From Streptomyces sp. ALI-76-A (GTDB taxonomy: Bacteria; Actinomycetota; Actinomycetes; Streptomycetales; Streptomycetaceae), in the NCBI RefSeq assembly GCF_030287445.1, contig NZ_JASVWB010000002.1, forward strand, positions 2,418,001 through 2,482,000: DNA of 64,000 nucleotides, in the 5' to 3' direction. A program made the translations under genes and the position numbers. Shown in pieces: positions 1 through 9,747 of the stretch (positions within the stretch are counted from its first letter, which is position 1; every line of letters starts with the position of its first letter). The notes below the pieces were generated by a model that saw nothing but the letters and a program-made list of their open reading frames with translations, did not search any database and was not told where the DNA came from.

Positions 1-2
1 GG

Positions 3-1109
3 GCGGGCAGTCCCGCCGAGATCAACCTGCGGCGGACGGACATCGTCAACATGGGGATCGCGCGCAACGCGCGGCTGCCGGTGCTGGTGGTGGGCGACAT
101 CGACCGCGGCGGGGTCTTCGCCTCCTTCTTCGGCACCGTCGCCCTGCTGTCCCCCGAGGACCAGGAACTCGTCGCCGGGTTCCTCGTCAACAAGTTCCGC
201 GGGGACGTCTCCCTGCTGGAACCCGGGCTGGACATGCTGCACGGGCTCACCGGGCGGCACACCTACGGCGTCCTGCCCTTCCGGCACGGGCTCGGGATCG
301 ACGAGGAGGACGGGCTGCGGGTCTCCCTGCGCGGGACGGTCCGGGAGTCGAACGTCGCGCCGCCCGTCGGCGAGGACGTGCTGCGGGTCGCCGTCTGCGC
401 GGTCCCGCTGATGTCCAACTTCACGGACGTGGACGCGCTGGCCGCCGAGCCGGGCGTCGTCGTGCGGTTCGTGGACCGGCCGGAGGAACTGGCCGACGCC
501 GACCTCGTGGTGATCCCCGGAACCCGGGGCACCGTACGGGCGCTGGAGTGGCTGCGGGAGCGGGGGCTCGCGGCGGCTCTGCGGCGCAGGGCCGCGGAGG
601 GGCGGCCGGTCCTCGGGCTCTGCGGCGGTTTCCAGCTGCTCGGCGAGCACATCGAGGACGAGGTCGAGAGCCGGCGCGGACACGTGTCCGGACTCGGCGT
701 CCTGCCCGTGCGGGTCCGGTTCGCCCGCGAGAAGACCCTCACCCGGCCGGTCGGCGAGGCCCTCGGCGAACACGTCGAGGGGTACGAGATCCACCACGGA
801 GTCGCCGAGGTCATGGGCGGGGAACCCTTCCTGGACGGCTGCCGGGTCGGGCAGACCTGGGGCACCCACTGGCACGGCTCGCTGGAGTCGGACGGTTTCC
901 GGCGGGCGTTCCTGCGCGAGGTGGCGGCCGCCGCGGGCCGCCGTTTCGTGCCGGCCGCCGACACCTCGTTCGCCGCGCTGCGCGAGGAGCAGCTCGACCG
1001 GCTCGGCGACCTGATCGAACAGCACGCGGACACCGACGCGCTGTGGCGGCTCATCGAGTCCGGCGCGCCGCAAGGACTGCCTTTCATCCCACCGGGAGCG
1101 CCCGCATGA
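3..1109 (+). CDS. cobQ: Cobyric acid synthase, 5' end outside the window
   Basis: This enzyme amidates four side chains of adenosylcobyrinate a,c-diamide, using glutamine and ATP, to give adenosylcobyrate. The reading frame is open from base 3, so the N-terminal P-loop part lies upstream; 368 residues are visible. The visible part begins with the conserved run SPAEINLRRTDIVNMG and DIDRGGVFAS of the synthase domain. The class I glutamine amidotransferase domain has its nucleophile in GLCGGFQLLG (Cys codon 621-623), and EGYEIHHG and THWHGSLESDGFR follow near the C terminus. The stop codon overlaps the cobN start as ATGA. It is the first visible gene of the B12 operon. The family assignment is secure. 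Confidence 0.95.
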   Translation, partial: AGSPAEINLRRTDIVNMGIARNARLPVLVVGDIDRGGVFASFFGTVALLSPEDQELVAGFLVNKFRGDVSLLEPGLDMLHGLTGRHTYGVLPFRHGLGIDEEDGLRVSLRGTVRESNVAPPVGEDVLRVAVCAVPLMSNFTDVDALAAEPGVVVRFVDRPEELADADLVVIPGTRGTVRALEWLRERGLAAALRRRAAEGRPVLGLCGGFQLLGEHIEDEVESRRGHVSGLGVLPVRVRFAREKTLTRPVGEALGEHVEGYEIHHGVAEVMGGEPFLDGCRVGQTWGTHWHGSLESDGFRRAFLREVAAAAGRRFVPAADTSFAALREEQLDRLGDLIEQHADTDALWRLIESGAPQGLPFIPPGAPA

Positions 1110-4100
1110 GCACAGTGTTGTTGTTGTCCACCGCCGACACGGACCTGCTGGCGGCCCGGGCCGCCTCCGGCGCCTCCTACCGGATCGGCAACCCGACCCG
1201 GGTGGACGTGGCGGAGGAACTTCCGGGGCTGGTCGACGGCGCGGACATCGCCGTCGTACGGCTGCTCGGCGGCAAGCGGGCCTGGGAGGACGGGCTCGCC
1301 GCCCTGCGGGCCTCGGGCGTCCCCACCGTCCTCCTCGGCGGGGAGACCGTGCCCGACGCGGAGCTGATGGCCGAGTCGTCGGTGCCCGCCGGTGTGGTGG
1401 CCGAGGCGCTGCGGTATCTCGTCGAGGGCGGCCCCGCCAACCTCACCGAGCTGGCGCGCTTCCTCTCCGACACCGTGCTGCTGACCGGTGAGGGGTTCGA
1501 CGAGCCGCGGAAGATGCCCGAGTACGGCGTCCACGGGGAGCGTGTGCTCCAGGACGGCCGTCCGACCGTCGGCGTGCTCTTCTACCGCGCCCACCACCTC
1601 AGCGGCAACACCGCCTTCGTGGACACGCTGTGCGACGCGATCGAGGCCCGGGGCGCCAACGCGCTGCCCGTGTACTGCGGTTCGCTGCGCGGTGCCGATC
1701 CCGGGCTGTACGAGATCCTCGGCAAGGCCGACACCCTCATCGCCACCGTCCTCGCCGCCGGCGGCGCCCACGCCTCGCAGGCCTCGGCCGGCGGTGACGA
1801 GGAGGCCTGGGACATCGGGGCCCTCGCCGATCTCGACGTCCCCGTGCTGCAGGGCCTGTGCCTGACCTCGTCCCGGCAGGCCTGGGAGGAGTCCGACGCC
1901 GCCCTGTCCCCCATGGACGCGGCGATGCAGGTCGCCATCCCGGAGTTCGACGGGCGGCTGATCACCGTGCCGTTCTCCTTCAAGGAGGAGGGCCCGGACG
2001 AGGTCCCGGTGTACGTCGCCGACCCGGAACGGGCCGCGCGGGTCGCCGGCATCGCCGTACGGCACGCCCGGCTGCGGCACAAGCCGAACGCCGCGAAGAA
2101 GCTCGCGCTCGTCTTCACCGCCTACCCGACCAAGCACTCGCGCGTCGGCAACGCGGTCGGGCTGGACACGCCCGTCTCGGCGGTCCGGGTGCTGGACGCG
2201 CTGCGGGACGCCGGGTACGTCGTCGAGGGGCACCCCGACGACGGGGACGAGCTGATCCACCGGCTGATCAACGCCGGTGGCCACGACGTCGAATGGCTCA
2301 CCGAGGAGCAGCTCGCCGCCGCGCCCGCGCGGGTGCCGCTCGCCGACTACCGGGCCTGGTTCGACCGCCTCGACGCGGGCCTGAGGGACGCCATGCTGGA
2401 GGCGTGGGGCGAGCCTCCGGGCAGCCTGTACGTGGACGGCGACGACATCGTGCTGGCCTCCCTCCAGTTCGGGAACGTCGTCGTCATGATCCAGCCGCCG
2501 CGCGGCTTCGGCGAGAACCCGATCGCGATCTACCACGACCCCGACATGCCGCCCTCGCACCACTACATGGCGGCGTACCGGTGGCTGGAGGCTGCGACAT
2601 CAGAGGGCGGCTTCGGGGCCGACGCGATCGTCCACATGGGCAAGCACGGCACGATGGAGTGGCTGCCGGGCAAGGGACTGGGGCTGTCCAGGGGCTGCGC
2701 GCCGGACGCCGTCCTCGGTGAACTCCCGCTGGTCTACCCCTTCATCGTCAACGACCCGGGCGAGGGCACCCAGGCCAAGCGGCGCGGGCACGCCACCGTC
2801 GTCGACCACCTGGTGCCGCCGATGGCCCGCGCCGACACCTACGGCGACCTGGCCAAGCTGGAGCAGCTGCTCGACGAGTACGCGCTCGTCTCCGACCTGG
2901 ACCCGACGAAGGCACCGGCGGTGCGGGCGCAGATCTGGACGCTGGTGAAGGCGGCGGAGCTCCACCACGACCTGCATGTCGAGGACCAGCCGGACGACGC
3001 GGCGTTCGACGAGTTCGTCATGCACATCGACGGCTATCTGTGCGAGATCAAGGACGTCCAGATCCGGGACGGCCTGCACATCCTCGGCGGCGGACCGGTC
3101 GGCGAGGCCCGGGTGAACCTGGTGCTGGCCGTGCTGCGCGCCTCGCAGGTGTGGGGCGGGCAGGCGAACGCCCTGCCGGGGCTGCGGGCCTGTCTCGCGA
3201 CTCATTTCGGGCTCACCGAGAAGGAGTTGCTGGCCGAGCCCGGGGCGCCGGTCAAGGTCCCGGTGGAGCTGACGGACCTCGTCCAGGGCCCGGCCCGCTC
3301 GGCCGCCGACGCCATCGATCTGCTGGAGCAGCTGTGCCGGCGGTTCGCCGAGGGCATGGAGGCGCGCGGGTGGGCCGCCGCCGAGAGCGCACCTCTCGTG
3401 CGGGAGGTCATCGGCACCGGACTTCCCGACGCCGTCGCCGTACTGGAGTTCGCGTGCAACGAGGTCGTGCCGCGTCTGGAGAGGACCACCGACGAGATCG
3501 GGCACATCCTCAAGGCGCTGGACGGCGGTTACGTCCCGGCGGGGCCGTCCGGTTCGCCCACGCGCGGGCTGGTCAACGTGCTGCCGACCGGCCGCAACTT
3601 CTACTCCGTCGACCCCAAGGCGATCCCGTCCCGGCTGAGCTGGGAGGTCGGGCAGGCCCTCGCCGACTCGCTGGTGCAGCGCTACCTCCAGGACACCGGC
3701 GGGTATCCGGAGTCCGTCGGCCTGACGGTGTGGGGCACGTCCGCGATGCGCACCCAGGGCGACGACATCGCCGAGATCCTGGCGCTGCTGGGCTGCCGTC
3801 CGGTGTGGGACGACGCCTCGCGCCGGGTGACCGGCTTCGAGATCGTGCCCCCGGCCGAACTCGGGCGGCCCCGCATCGACGTCACGGTCCGCATCTCCGG
3901 CTTCTTCCGGGACGCGTTCCCGCACGTCGTCGCGCTGATCGACGACGCGGTGCGGGCGGTGGCCGAGCTGGCCGAGCCCGCCGACCAGAACTACGTGCGC
4001 GCGCACGCCGACGCGGACACCGCCGAGCACGGCGACCGGCGGCGCGCGACCGCCCGGATCTTCGGCTCCAAGCCGGGCGCGTACGGCGCCGGACTGCTGC

Positions 4101-4777
4101 CGCTGATCGACGCCCGCAACTGGCGCTCCGACGCCGACCTCGCCGAGGTGTACGCGGTGTGGGGCGGCTACGCCTACGGGCGCGGGCTGGACGGGCGGGC
4201 CGCGCGCGGCGACATGGAGACGGCGTTCAGGCGGATCGCGGTGGCCGCGAAGAACGTCGACACCCGCGAGCACGACCTCGTCGACGCCGACGACTACTTC
4301 CAGTACCACGGCGGCATGGTCGCCATGGTCCGGCACCTGACGGGCGCGAGCCCCGAGGCGTACGTGGGGGACTCGGCGACCCCGGACCAGGTGAAGACCC
4401 GCACGCTCGGCGAGGAGACCCACCGGGTCTTCCGGGCCCGGGTGGTCAACCCGCGCTGGATGGCGGCGATGCGGCGGCACGGCTACAAGGGCGCCTTCGA
4501 GATGGCGGCGACCGTGGACTACCTCTTCGGGTACGACGCCACGGCCGGGGTCGTGGACGACTGGATGTACGAGAAGCTCAGCGCCGAGTACGTCTTCGAC
4601 CAGGAGAACCGGGACTTCATGAAGAAGTCCAACCCCTGGGCGCTGCGCGGCATCACGGAACGGCTCCTGGAGGCCGCCGAGCGCGGACTGTGGGCCGAGC
4701 CCGACGCGGACACCCTGGAACGGCTGCGGGCCACCTACCTGGAGCTGGAAGGCGACTTGGAGGGCGACGACAAGTGA
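1106..4777 (+). CDS. cobN: Cobaltochelatase large subunit CobN
   Basis: This is the large, corrin-binding subunit of the ATP-dependent chelatase that inserts cobalt into hydrogenobyrinate a,c-diamide in the aerobic B12 pathway. The 1223-residue product has normal CobN length and carries the CobN/BchH signature HMGKHGTMEWLPGKGLGLS at about residues 510-528. The ATG at 1106 overlaps the cobQ stop (ATGA). Longer upstream reading in this frame is only the shadow of cobQ. The next gene supplies an AAA/von Willebrand partner of the same chelatase class. Very long open frames on the opposite strand here are high-GC shadows. Confidence 0.95.
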   Translation: MSTVLLLSTADTDLLAARAASGASYRIGNPTRVDVAEELPGLVDGADIAVVRLLGGKRAWEDGLAALRASGVPTVLLGGETVPDAELMAESSVPAGVVAEALRYLVEGGPANLTELARFLSDTVLLTGEGFDEPRKMPEYGVHGERVLQDGRPTVGVLFYRAHHLSGNTAFVDTLCDAIEARGANALPVYCGSLRGADPGLYEILGKADTLIATVLAAGGAHASQASAGGDEEAWDIGALADLDVPVLQGLCLTSSRQAWEESDAALSPMDAAMQVAIPEFDGRLITVPFSFKEEGPDEVPVYVADPERAARVAGIAVRHARLRHKPNAAKKLALVFTAYPTKHSRVGNAVGLDTPVSAVRVLDALRDAGYVVEGHPDDGDELIHRLINAGGHDVEWLTEEQLAAAPARVPLADYRAWFDRLDAGLRDAMLEAWGEPPGSLYVDGDDIVLASLQFGNVVVMIQPPRGFGENPIAIYHDPDMPPSHHYMAAYRWLEAATSEGGFGADAIVHMGKHGTMEWLPGKGLGLSRGCAPDAVLGELPLVYPFIVNDPGEGTQAKRRGHATVVDHLVPPMARADTYGDLAKLEQLLDEYALVSDLDPTKAPAVRAQIWTLVKAAELHHDLHVEDQPDDAAFDEFVMHIDGYLCEIKDVQIRDGLHILGGGPVGEARVNLVLAVLRASQVWGGQANALPGLRACLATHFGLTEKELLAEPGAPVKVPVELTDLVQGPARSAADAIDLLEQLCRRFAEGMEARGWAAAESAPLVREVIGTGLPDAVAVLEFACNEVVPRLERTTDEIGHILKALDGGYVPAGPSGSPTRGLVNVLPTGRNFYSVDPKAIPSRLSWEVGQALADSLVQRYLQDTGGYPESVGLTVWGTSAMRTQGDDIAEILALLGCRPVWDDASRRVTGFEIVPPAELGRPRIDVTVRISGFFRDAFPHVVALIDDAVRAVAELAEPADQNYVRAHADADTAEHGDRRRATARIFGSKPGAYGAGLLPLIDARNWRSDADLAEVYAVWGGYAYGRGLDGRAARGDMETAFRRIAVAAKNVDTREHDLVDADDYFQYHGGMVAMVRHLTGASPEAYVGDSATPDQVKTRTLGEETHRVFRARVVNPRWMAAMRRHGYKGAFEMAATVDYLFGYDATAGVVDDWMYEKLSAEYVFDQENRDFMKKSNPWALRGITERLLEAAERGLWAEPDADTLERLRATYLELEGDLEGDDK

Positions 4778-6789
4778 GTACCCCGTTCCCGTTCACGGCC
4801 GTGGTCGGCCAGGACGACCTGCGGCTCGCGCTGCTGCTGAACGCCGTGTCCCCGGCGGTCGGCGGTGTGCTGGTGCGCGGTGAGAAGGGCACCGCCAAGT
4901 CGACGGCGGTACGGGCCCTTTCGGTGCTGCTGCCGGAGGTCGCCGTCGTCCCCGGCTGCCGTTTCTCGTGCGATCCCGCCGCGCCGGACCCGGCGTGCCC
5001 GGACGGGCCGCACGAGCCGGGGCCGGGGGTCGAACGGCCCGCGCGGATGGTCGAGTTGCCGGTCGGCGCCTCCGAGGACCGGCTCGTGGGCGCCCTGGAC
5101 ATCGAGCGGGCGCTCGCCGAGGGTGTGAAGGCCTTCGAGCCCGGCCTGCTCGCCGACGCGCACCGCGGGATCCTCTACGTCGACGAGGTCAACCTCCTCC
5201 ACGACCACCTGGTCGACCTGCTGCTGGACGCGGCGGCCATGGGGGCGTCGTACGTGGAGCGCGAGGGTGTCTCCGTCCGGCACGCCGCGAAGTTCCTGCT
5301 GGTGGGGACCATGAACCCCGAAGAGGGCGAGCTGCGCCCGCAGTTGCTGGACCGGTTCGGGCTGACCGTGGAGGTCGCGGCCTCGCGGGAGCCCGACCAG
5401 CGGGTGGAGGTGGTCCGGCGGCGGCTCGCCCACGACGACGACCCGGCCGGCTTCGCCGCGCGGTGGGCCCACGAGGAGGGCGCCGTACGGGCGCGGATCG
5501 TGGCGGCGCGGGAGCTGCTGCCGTCGGTGCGGCTGGGCGACGGGGCGCTGCGGCAGATCGCGGCGACCTGCGCGGCGTTCGAGGTGGACGGCATGCGCGC
5601 CGACATCGTGATGGCGCGCACGGCGGTCGCGCTGGCCGCGTGGGCCGGGCGGACCGACGTGCTCGCCGAGGACGTCCGGCAGGCCGCGCTGCTCGCGCTG
5701 CCGCACCGCAGGCGTCGGAACCCCTTCGACGCGCCGGGGCTCGACGAGGACAAGCTCGACGAGACCCTGGAGGAGTTCGGGGAACCGGAGGACGACGATC
5801 CCGGTCCGGACGGGCCGGGCGGGGGCGGCGGACAGCCGCCGCGGGACGGGTCCGACGGGCCGCAGGACGGTGACACGGGTGGTGACACCGGTGCGCGGCC
5901 GGAGGCCGGGGAGGACGGCGAGCCGCAGCCGTCCGGCGCGGGCTCGGGTGAGCAGCAGCCCGCGCGGGCCGCCGAGCCCTTCCGTACCAAGGTGCTGAGC
6001 GTGCCCGGCCTCGGTGAAGGCGCCGCGGGGCGGCGGTCCCGGGCGCGGACCGAGCACGGGCGGACGACCGGGGCGCGCCGGCCCCGGGGAGCGCTGACCA
6101 AGCTGCACCTGGCGGCGACCGTGCAGGCCGCGGCGCCGCACCAGCGGGCGCGCGGGCGGTCGGGGCGCGGGCTGGTCGTGCGCCGGGACGATCTGCGGCA
6201 GGCGACCCGGGAGGGGCGCGAGGGCAACCTCGTGCTGTTCGTGGTCGACGCCTCGGGGTCCATGGCGGCCCGGCAGCGGATGAGTGCCGTGAAGGGTGCC
6301 GTGCTGTCGCTGCTGCTGGACGCGTATCAGCGGCGGGACAAGGTGGGGCTGGTGACCTTCCGGGGGTCGGCCGCCGATGTGGCGTTGCCGCCGACCTCGT
6401 CGGTGGACGCGGCGGCGGTGCGGCTGGAGTCGCTGCCGACGGGTGGGCGTACACCGTTGGCGGCGGGCCTGCTGCGGGCGCACGAGGTGCTGCGGGTGGA
6501 GCGGCTGCGGGATCCGGCGCGGCGGGCGCTGGTCGTGGTGGTGACCGACGGGCGGGCCACGGGTGGCCCGGAGCCGGTCGCGCTCGCCGGGCGGGCGGCG
6601 CGGCTGTTCGCGGCCGACGGGGTCGCTTCCGTGGTCGTGGACTGCGAGTCGGGGCCCGTGCGGCTGGGGCTGGCCGGGCAGCTCGCGGGTGAGCTGGGCG
6701 GTACGGCGGTGACGCTGGACGAGCTGCGGGCGGACTCGATCGCCGGGCTGGTCAGGGACGTGCAGGGCAACTCCGGGAGGGCCGCGTAA
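4774..6789 (+). CDS. Fused ChlI/ChlD-type chelatase ATPase subunit
   Basis: This is a fused motor subunit for CobN, joining the I (AAA+) and D (von Willebrand A) subunits that are separate CobS/CobT or ChlI/ChlD proteins elsewhere. It has 671 residues. Walker A is GEKGTAKST near residue 37, and Walker B is ILYVDEVNLL near residue 134. A sensor stretch GTMNPEEGELRPQLLDRFG follows. An acidic, Gly/Pro-rich linker spans about residues 340-400. The C-terminal VWA domain has a MIDAS motif, DASGSM, near residue 492. The GTG start at 4774 overlaps the cobN stop. The pairing with CobN is inferred from adjacency and family; magnesium chelatase is the alternative substrate class, but no chlorophyll genes are present. 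Confidence 0.9.
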   Translation: MSTPFPFTAVVGQDDLRLALLLNAVSPAVGGVLVRGEKGTAKSTAVRALSVLLPEVAVVPGCRFSCDPAAPDPACPDGPHEPGPGVERPARMVELPVGASEDRLVGALDIERALAEGVKAFEPGLLADAHRGILYVDEVNLLHDHLVDLLLDAAAMGASYVEREGVSVRHAAKFLLVGTMNPEEGELRPQLLDRFGLTVEVAASREPDQRVEVVRRRLAHDDDPAGFAARWAHEEGAVRARIVAARELLPSVRLGDGALRQIAATCAAFEVDGMRADIVMARTAVALAAWAGRTDVLAEDVRQAALLALPHRRRRNPFDAPGLDEDKLDETLEEFGEPEDDDPGPDGPGGGGGQPPRDGSDGPQDGDTGGDTGARPEAGEDGEPQPSGAGSGEQQPARAAEPFRTKVLSVPGLGEGAAGRRSRARTEHGRTTGARRPRGALTKLHLAATVQAAAPHQRARGRSGRGLVVRRDDLRQATREGREGNLVLFVVDASGSMAARQRMSAVKGAVLSLLLDAYQRRDKVGLVTFRGSAADVALPPTSSVDAAAVRLESLPTGGRTPLAAGLLRAHEVLRVERLRDPARRALVVVVTDGRATGGPEPVALAGRAARLFAADGVASVVVDCESGPVRLGLAGQLAGELGGTAVTLDELRADSIAGLVRDVQGNSGRAA

Positions 6790-7397
6790 TGCCGCAGGGA
6801 CAGCCGAGTGTGGTGCCGGACGACGGTCTGACGACCCGTCAGCGCAGGAACCGGCCGCTGGTCGTGGTGCACACGGGCGTGGGCAAGGGCAAGTCGACCG
6901 CCGCGTTCGGGCTGGCGCTGCGGGCCTGGAACCAGGGCTGGCCGATCGGGGTGTTCCAGTTCGTCAAGTCGGCGAAGTGGAAGGTCGGCGAGGAGAACGC
7001 GCTGCGGGTGCTGGGGGCCAGTGGCGAAGGCGGGTCCGTCGCCTGGCACAAGATGGGCGAGGGGTGGTCCTGGGTGCAGCGGGACATCCAGGGTGACAAC
7101 TCGACCAACGAGGAGAAGGCCCGGGAGGGCTGGGAGCAGGTCAAGCGGGACCTGGCCGCCGAGACCTACAAGCTGTACGTGCTGGACGAGTTCGCGTACC
7201 CGATGCACTGGGGCTGGATCGACACCGACGAGGTCGTCTCCGTGCTGCGGGATCGGCCCGGGACCCAGCATGTGGTGATCACCGGGCGCAACGCGCCGGA
7301 GAAGCTGGTGGAGTTCGCGGACCTCGTCACCGACATGTCCAAGGTCAAGCATCCGATGGACGCCGGCCAGAAGGGGCAGAGGGGCATCGAGTGGTGA
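6789..7397 (+). CDS. cobO: Corrinoid adenosyltransferase CobO/BtuR
   Basis: This enzyme transfers the 5'-deoxyadenosyl group of ATP to cob(I)yrinic acid a,c-diamide. At 202 residues it has the usual CobO/BtuR length. The modified P-loop GVGKGKSTAAFG lies near the N terminus, and the conserved tail ends in GQKGQRGIEW. Other family features are LYVLDEFAYPMHWGWID and HVVITGRNAPEKLVEFADLVTDM. The ATG shares a base with the preceding stop (TAATG), which suggests translational coupling. There is nothing unusual in the sequence. Confidence 0.95.
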   Translation: MPQGQPSVVPDDGLTTRQRRNRPLVVVHTGVGKGKSTAAFGLALRAWNQGWPIGVFQFVKSAKWKVGEENALRVLGASGEGGSVAWHKMGEGWSWVQRDIQGDNSTNEEKAREGWEQVKRDLAAETYKLYVLDEFAYPMHWGWIDTDEVVSVLRDRPGTQHVVITGRNAPEKLVEFADLVTDMSKVKHPMDAGQKGQRGIEW

Positions 7398-8854
7398 TGT
7401 CCTCCGTCCCCCGGCTGGTCGTCGCCGCGCCGTCCTCCGGCAGCGGCAAGACCACCGTGGCCACGGGGCTGATGGCCGCGTTCGCCGCGCGGGGGCTCGC
7501 CGTGTCCCCGCACAAGGTCGGGCCGGACTACATCGACCCCGGGTACCACGCGCTCGCCACCGGGCGGGTGGGGCGGAACCTCGACGCGTACCTGTGCGGG
7601 CCGGAGCTGATCGGGCCGCTGTTCCGGCACGGGGCGCGCGGGTGCGACATCGCGGTCGTCGAGGGCGTGATGGGGATGTACGACGGGGCCGCCGGGGAGG
7701 GCGAGCTGGCGTCCACCGCGCAGGTGGCGAAGTTGCTCGGCGCGCCGGTGGTGCTGGTCGTCGACGCCTCCTCGCAGTCGCGGTCCGTGGCGGCGCTGGT
7801 GCACGGGTTCGCGTCCTGGGATCCGGAGGTGCGGATCGGGGGCGTGATCCTGAACAAGGTCGGGTCGGACCGGCACGAGGAGCTGCTTCGCGAGGCGTTG
7901 GACTCGGCCGGGATGCCGGTGCTGGGGGTGCTGCGGCGGGCCCCGCAGGTGGAGACGCCGTCGCGGCATCTGGGGCTGGTGCCGGTCGCCGAGCGGCGGG
8001 CCTCCGCGGTGGAGGCGGTTGCCGCGATGGCGGAACAGGTGCGTGCGGGGTGCGATCTGGAGGCGTTGGCCGCGCTGGCGGGGAGCGCGGGTGCGTTGCC
8101 CTGTGCGGCCTGGGACGCGGCTGAGGTGCTGGGCTCCTCGCCCCCGCCGCCCCTGCCCGTCCCTCCCCCAGAGGGGGCACCCCCACTGGGGGCCGCGCCC
8201 CCGGACCCCCGATTTCGGCCCGACGGGCCTCGTCCTCAAGCGCCGGACGGGCTGAAGCGGGTTGCTGTCGCCGGTGGGGCGGCGTTCACGTTCTCCTATG
8301 CCGAGCATGCCGAGTTGCTGGCCGCCGCCGGTGCCGAGGTCGTCGTCTTCGATCCCCTGCGGGACGAGCGGTTGCCCGAGGGCACCGGCGGGCTGGTCGT
8401 CGGGGGCGGGTTCCCCGAGGTGTACGCCGCCGAGCTGTCGGCCAACGAGCCGCTGCGCGAGGCCATCGGTGAACTCGTCCGGGGCGGTGCCCCGGTGGCC
8501 GCCGAATGCGCCGGGCTGCTGTATCTGTGCCGTGAGCTGGACGGGCGGCCCATGTGCGGGGTGCTCGACGCCACCGCCCGGATGTCGGAGCGGCTCACCC
8601 TCGGATACCGGGACGCCGTGGCCGTGAGCGACAGTGTGCTCGCCGAGGCCGGGACGCGGATGCGGGGACACGAGTTCCATCGCACCGTGGTGGAGCCCGG
8701 GGTGGGGGAGGTCGCCGCCTGGGGCGTGCGCACCCCTCGGCGGCGGCTCGAAGGATTCGTACAGCGGGGTGTGCACGCGAGTTATCTGCACACGCACTGG
8801 GCGTCCGAGCCCGGTGTCGCCCGTCGGTTCGTGGAGAGGTGCGGGACGTCATGA
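7397..8854 (+). CDS. cobB: Cobyrinate a,c-diamide synthase with a repeat-like linker insert
   Basis: This enzyme makes the a,c-diamide of cobyrinate or hydrogenobyrinate from glutamine and ATP. The P-loop is APSSGSGKTTVATGL at about residues 9-23. A CobB/CobQ-type glutamine amidotransferase domain has its nucleophile in AECAGLLYL (Cys371). In-frame starts are GTG 7391, GTG 7394 and ATG 7397. ATG 7397 is preferred because it overlaps the cobO stop as TGATG, giving 485 residues. Between the two domains, at about residues 247-286, lies a Pro/Ala-rich low-complexity stretch. Its DNA (8136-8254) resembles intergenic repeat DNA with short hairpins, and it reads through in frame. The insert sits in the linker, so the enzyme is probably active. 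Confidence 0.93.
   Translation: MSSVPRLVVAAPSSGSGKTTVATGLMAAFAARGLAVSPHKVGPDYIDPGYHALATGRVGRNLDAYLCGPELIGPLFRHGARGCDIAVVEGVMGMYDGAAGEGELASTAQVAKLLGAPVVLVVDASSQSRSVAALVHGFASWDPEVRIGGVILNKVGSDRHEELLREALDSAGMPVLGVLRRAPQVETPSRHLGLVPVAERRASAVEAVAAMAEQVRAGCDLEALAALAGSAGALPCAAWDAAEVLGSSPPPPLPVPPPEGAPPLGAAPPDPRFRPDGPRPQAPDGLKRVAVAGGAAFTFSYAEHAELLAAAGAEVVVFDPLRDERLPEGTGGLVVGGGFPEVYAAELSANEPLREAIGELVRGGAPVAAECAGLLYLCRELDGRPMCGVLDATARMSERLTLGYRDAVAVSDSVLAEAGTRMRGHEFHRTVVEPGVGEVAAWGVRTPRRRLEGFVQRGVHASYLHTHWASEPGVARRFVERCGTS
8136..8254. repeat. Repeat-like GC hairpin segment inside cobB
   Basis: The segment contains stacked short palindromes such as CCCCCAGAGGGGG and CCCCCACTGGGGG. A unit reading CCCCCGATTTCGGCCCGACG then runs into CGTCCTCAAGCGCCGGACGG. 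The style matches dispersed intergenic repeats I associate with Streptomyces genomes; this is recollection and was not searched. It encodes a proline-rich linker in cobB, unlike the rest of the gene. Confidence 0.55.
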
Positions 8855-9582
8855 GCAGCAGGCTGATCGGAGTCGGGGTCGGTCCCGGTGACCCGGAGCT
8901 GGTGACCGTCAAGGGCGTCAACGCCCTGCGCGCCGCCGACGTGGTCGTCGTACCCGTCATGGACACCGGCGAGCGGGGGCGGGCCGAGGCGACCGTCCTG
9001 CACTATGTGCCCCAGGAGAAGGTCCTGCGGGTCGTGTTCGCGCTCAACGAGCGCAGCGACCGGGGCCGGCGGGAGGCCGCGTGGGACGCGGCCGGCGAGC
9101 GGGTGGTCCAGTTGCTGGCGGCGCACGGCTGTGTCGCCTTCGCGACCATCGGCGACCCCAACGTCTACTCGACCTTCACCTATCTCGCGCAGACCATCAC
9201 CGAGCTGGTGCCGGGGACGGTCGTTCAGACCGTGCCCGGGATCACCGCGATGCAGGACCTCGCGGCGCGCTCGGGGGCGGTGCTGACGGAGGGCACCGAG
9301 CCGCTGACGCTGGTGCCCGTGACCGCCGGGGCCGCCGTGCTCAAGGAGGCGCTGAACGGGCCCGGGACCGTCGTCGCCTACAAGTTCGGGCGGCAGGCGC
9401 GGGAGGTGGCCGAGGCGCTGCGGGAGACCGGGCGGCTCGACGACGCCGTGTGGGGGTCGGCGCTGGGACTGGAGTCCGAGTCGATCCGGCCGGCCGCCGA
9501 CCTCGACGGCGCCGCCCTGCCCTACCTGTCGACGCTCATCGCGCCCCCGCGGCGCGACGGGGGGCGGGGCGGCAAGCTGTGA
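8851..9582 (+). CDS. cobI: Precorrin-2 C20-methyltransferase
   Basis: This S-adenosylmethionine-dependent methyltransferase converts precorrin-2 to precorrin-3A (or acts on the cobalt form). It has 243 residues. The N-terminal glycine-rich SAM loop is GVGVGPGDPELVTVKG, TIGDPNVYSTF is the second SAM contact of the tetrapyrrole methylase fold, and VQTVPGITAMQDLAARSG follows. The ATG at 8851 overlaps the cobB stop (ATGA). Of the methyltransferases here it best matches the CobI/CbiL type, because of the start of the protein (early methylation family) and its position. The 165 bp after it is the only real gap in the operon. Confidence 0.9.
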   Translation: MSSRLIGVGVGPGDPELVTVKGVNALRAADVVVVPVMDTGERGRAEATVLHYVPQEKVLRVVFALNERSDRGRREAAWDAAGERVVQLLAAHGCVAFATIGDPNVYSTFTYLAQTITELVPGTVVQTVPGITAMQDLAARSGAVLTEGTEPLTLVPVTAGAAVLKEALNGPGTVVAYKFGRQAREVAEALRETGRLDDAVWGSALGLESESIRPAADLDGAALPYLSTLIAPPRRDGGRGGKL

Positions 9583-9747
9583 ACGCCGTCCAGCCGCCGG
9601 CCGGCGGAATCAGGAACGCGCCGAGCGCGACGAGGACAGCCGTGTGCCCTTGCTGTCCGATCACCGCCCCTTCCCGCACATCCGACGGCCAAGCGCCGGC
9701 CGTCCGCGCAAGACCTTGAACAGACCGTGAAGAGAGGACCGTTTCCC

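Noticed and set aside
263..4480. Very long open frames on the reverse strand across cobQ and cobN
   Set aside because: They mirror the high-GC codon bias of the forward genes, have no family motifs and would overlap them fully.
9583..9747. Possible cobalamin riboswitch in the 165-bp gap before cobM
   Set aside because: No B12-box-like conserved sequence or suitable multi-helix fold was recognised and the gap is short; a promoter is more likely.
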